NCBI RefSeq assembly: GCF_900182665.1
Contig: NZ_FXTL01000018.1
Location: 1 to 63,318 of the forward strand
Length of the DNA stretch: 63,318 bases
Reading direction: 5' to 3'
Origin: Propioniciclava tarda
GTDB taxonomy: Bacteria; Actinomycetota; Actinomycetes; Propionibacteriales; Propionibacteriaceae
Shown here: in pieces, positions 63,225 to 63,318 of the stretch
How the letters are laid out: the number at the start of each line of letters is the position of its first letter
Numbering within the stretch: position 1 is the stretch's first letter
The notes under the pieces: model-generated
Database searches by the model: none
The model's input: the letters and a program-made list of their open reading frames with translations, nothing else
What the model was told of the DNA's origin: nothing
Made by a program: the position numbers and the translations under genes

Positions 63225-63318
63225 GCTCTTCACAATCCAGGGTGTAGGTGGGGTCTGAAGCCGCCGGTTTCGAGTAGTGATCTGGCGATGTAGTGGGTGA
63301 GGTTCCGGAAGCCGAGGG
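63225..63318 (-). mobile_element. end of an ISL3-like insertion sequence, transposase C-terminus
   Basis: On the minus strand a frame running in from the right reads LGFRNLTHYIARSLLETGG and stops at TGA (63230-63232). A GFRN-x-x-HY motif is the C-terminal signature of ISL3-family transposases. GGCTCTTCACAATCCAG at about 63224-63240 resembles the end repeat of the family. Most of the element lies beyond the window. Confidence 0.5.

Overview
The window is high-GC DNA of an actinomycete (Actinomycetota; a propionibacterial relative is possible but is only inferred). Evidence is GC-rich codon use, GTG/TTG starts, a eukaryote-like IleRS behind a T-box leader, a DUF1707 protein, a class II aspartokinase with an internal beta-subunit start, and a probable leaderless promoter.

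Positions 1 to about 41,870 are most simply read as the right part of an integrative and conjugative element inserted at the 3' end of a tRNA-Arg(CCT) gene (41874-41946, minus). Its left end lies outside the window. The conjugation module holds a VirB4-like ATPase, a lysozyme-NlpC/P60 wall hydrolase, two unknown helical proteins, a VirD4/TraG coupling ATPase with a small membrane partner, a DUF4913 protein, a membrane-anchored HNH protein, and an 1,824-residue MobF relaxase-helicase-primase fusion. Inserted in it (5.0-14.0 kb) is a probable defence island: a three-Cys Gp37/Gp68-family protein, its predicted partner TcmP, a single-chain Type ISP restriction-modification enzyme transcribed just ahead of tcmP, and a divergent membrane-anchored protein with a PIN-like nuclease core. 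This is the best candidate for an undescribed system.

From 24 to 26.2 kb lies a dead alpha-L-rhamnosidase gene. From 26.8 to 40.2 kb lies a metal-resistance module. It has a thiol-redox operon (thioredoxin-fold, CcdA, TlpA-like), small membrane proteins, a two-component system, and a cupredoxin-P1B ATPase-YHS fusion with a CsoR-type operator. It also has a Tat lipoprotein multicopper oxidase, a CmtR-like repressor with its SPC-type P-ATPase, and a frameshifted CDF exporter. An integrase fragment at 34.8 kb suggests the module was built by more than one integration. The intact tyrosine integrase (40567-41715) and two arm-site-like repeats abut the tRNA.

From 42 kb on is ordinary chromosome: a broken membrane-protein gene, lysC, a DUF1707 protein, an oxidoreductase, a PRC-barrel protein, ileS with its T-box, a DUF6498 remnant, a HAD hydrolase, a four-gene ABC importer operon, recR, a YbaB/EbfC protein, dnaX, the SRP RNA and two tandem MFS transporters. 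The right edge carries a 5'-truncated IS3-family transposase and the end of an ISL3-like element.

Several cargo genes are broken (EEP nuclease, DUF6933, rhamnosidase, M23 peptidase, CDF). The heptamer GGACGCC/GGCGTCC is very frequent in the chromosome and conjugation genes but rare in parts of the defence island, which suggests more recent acquisition there.
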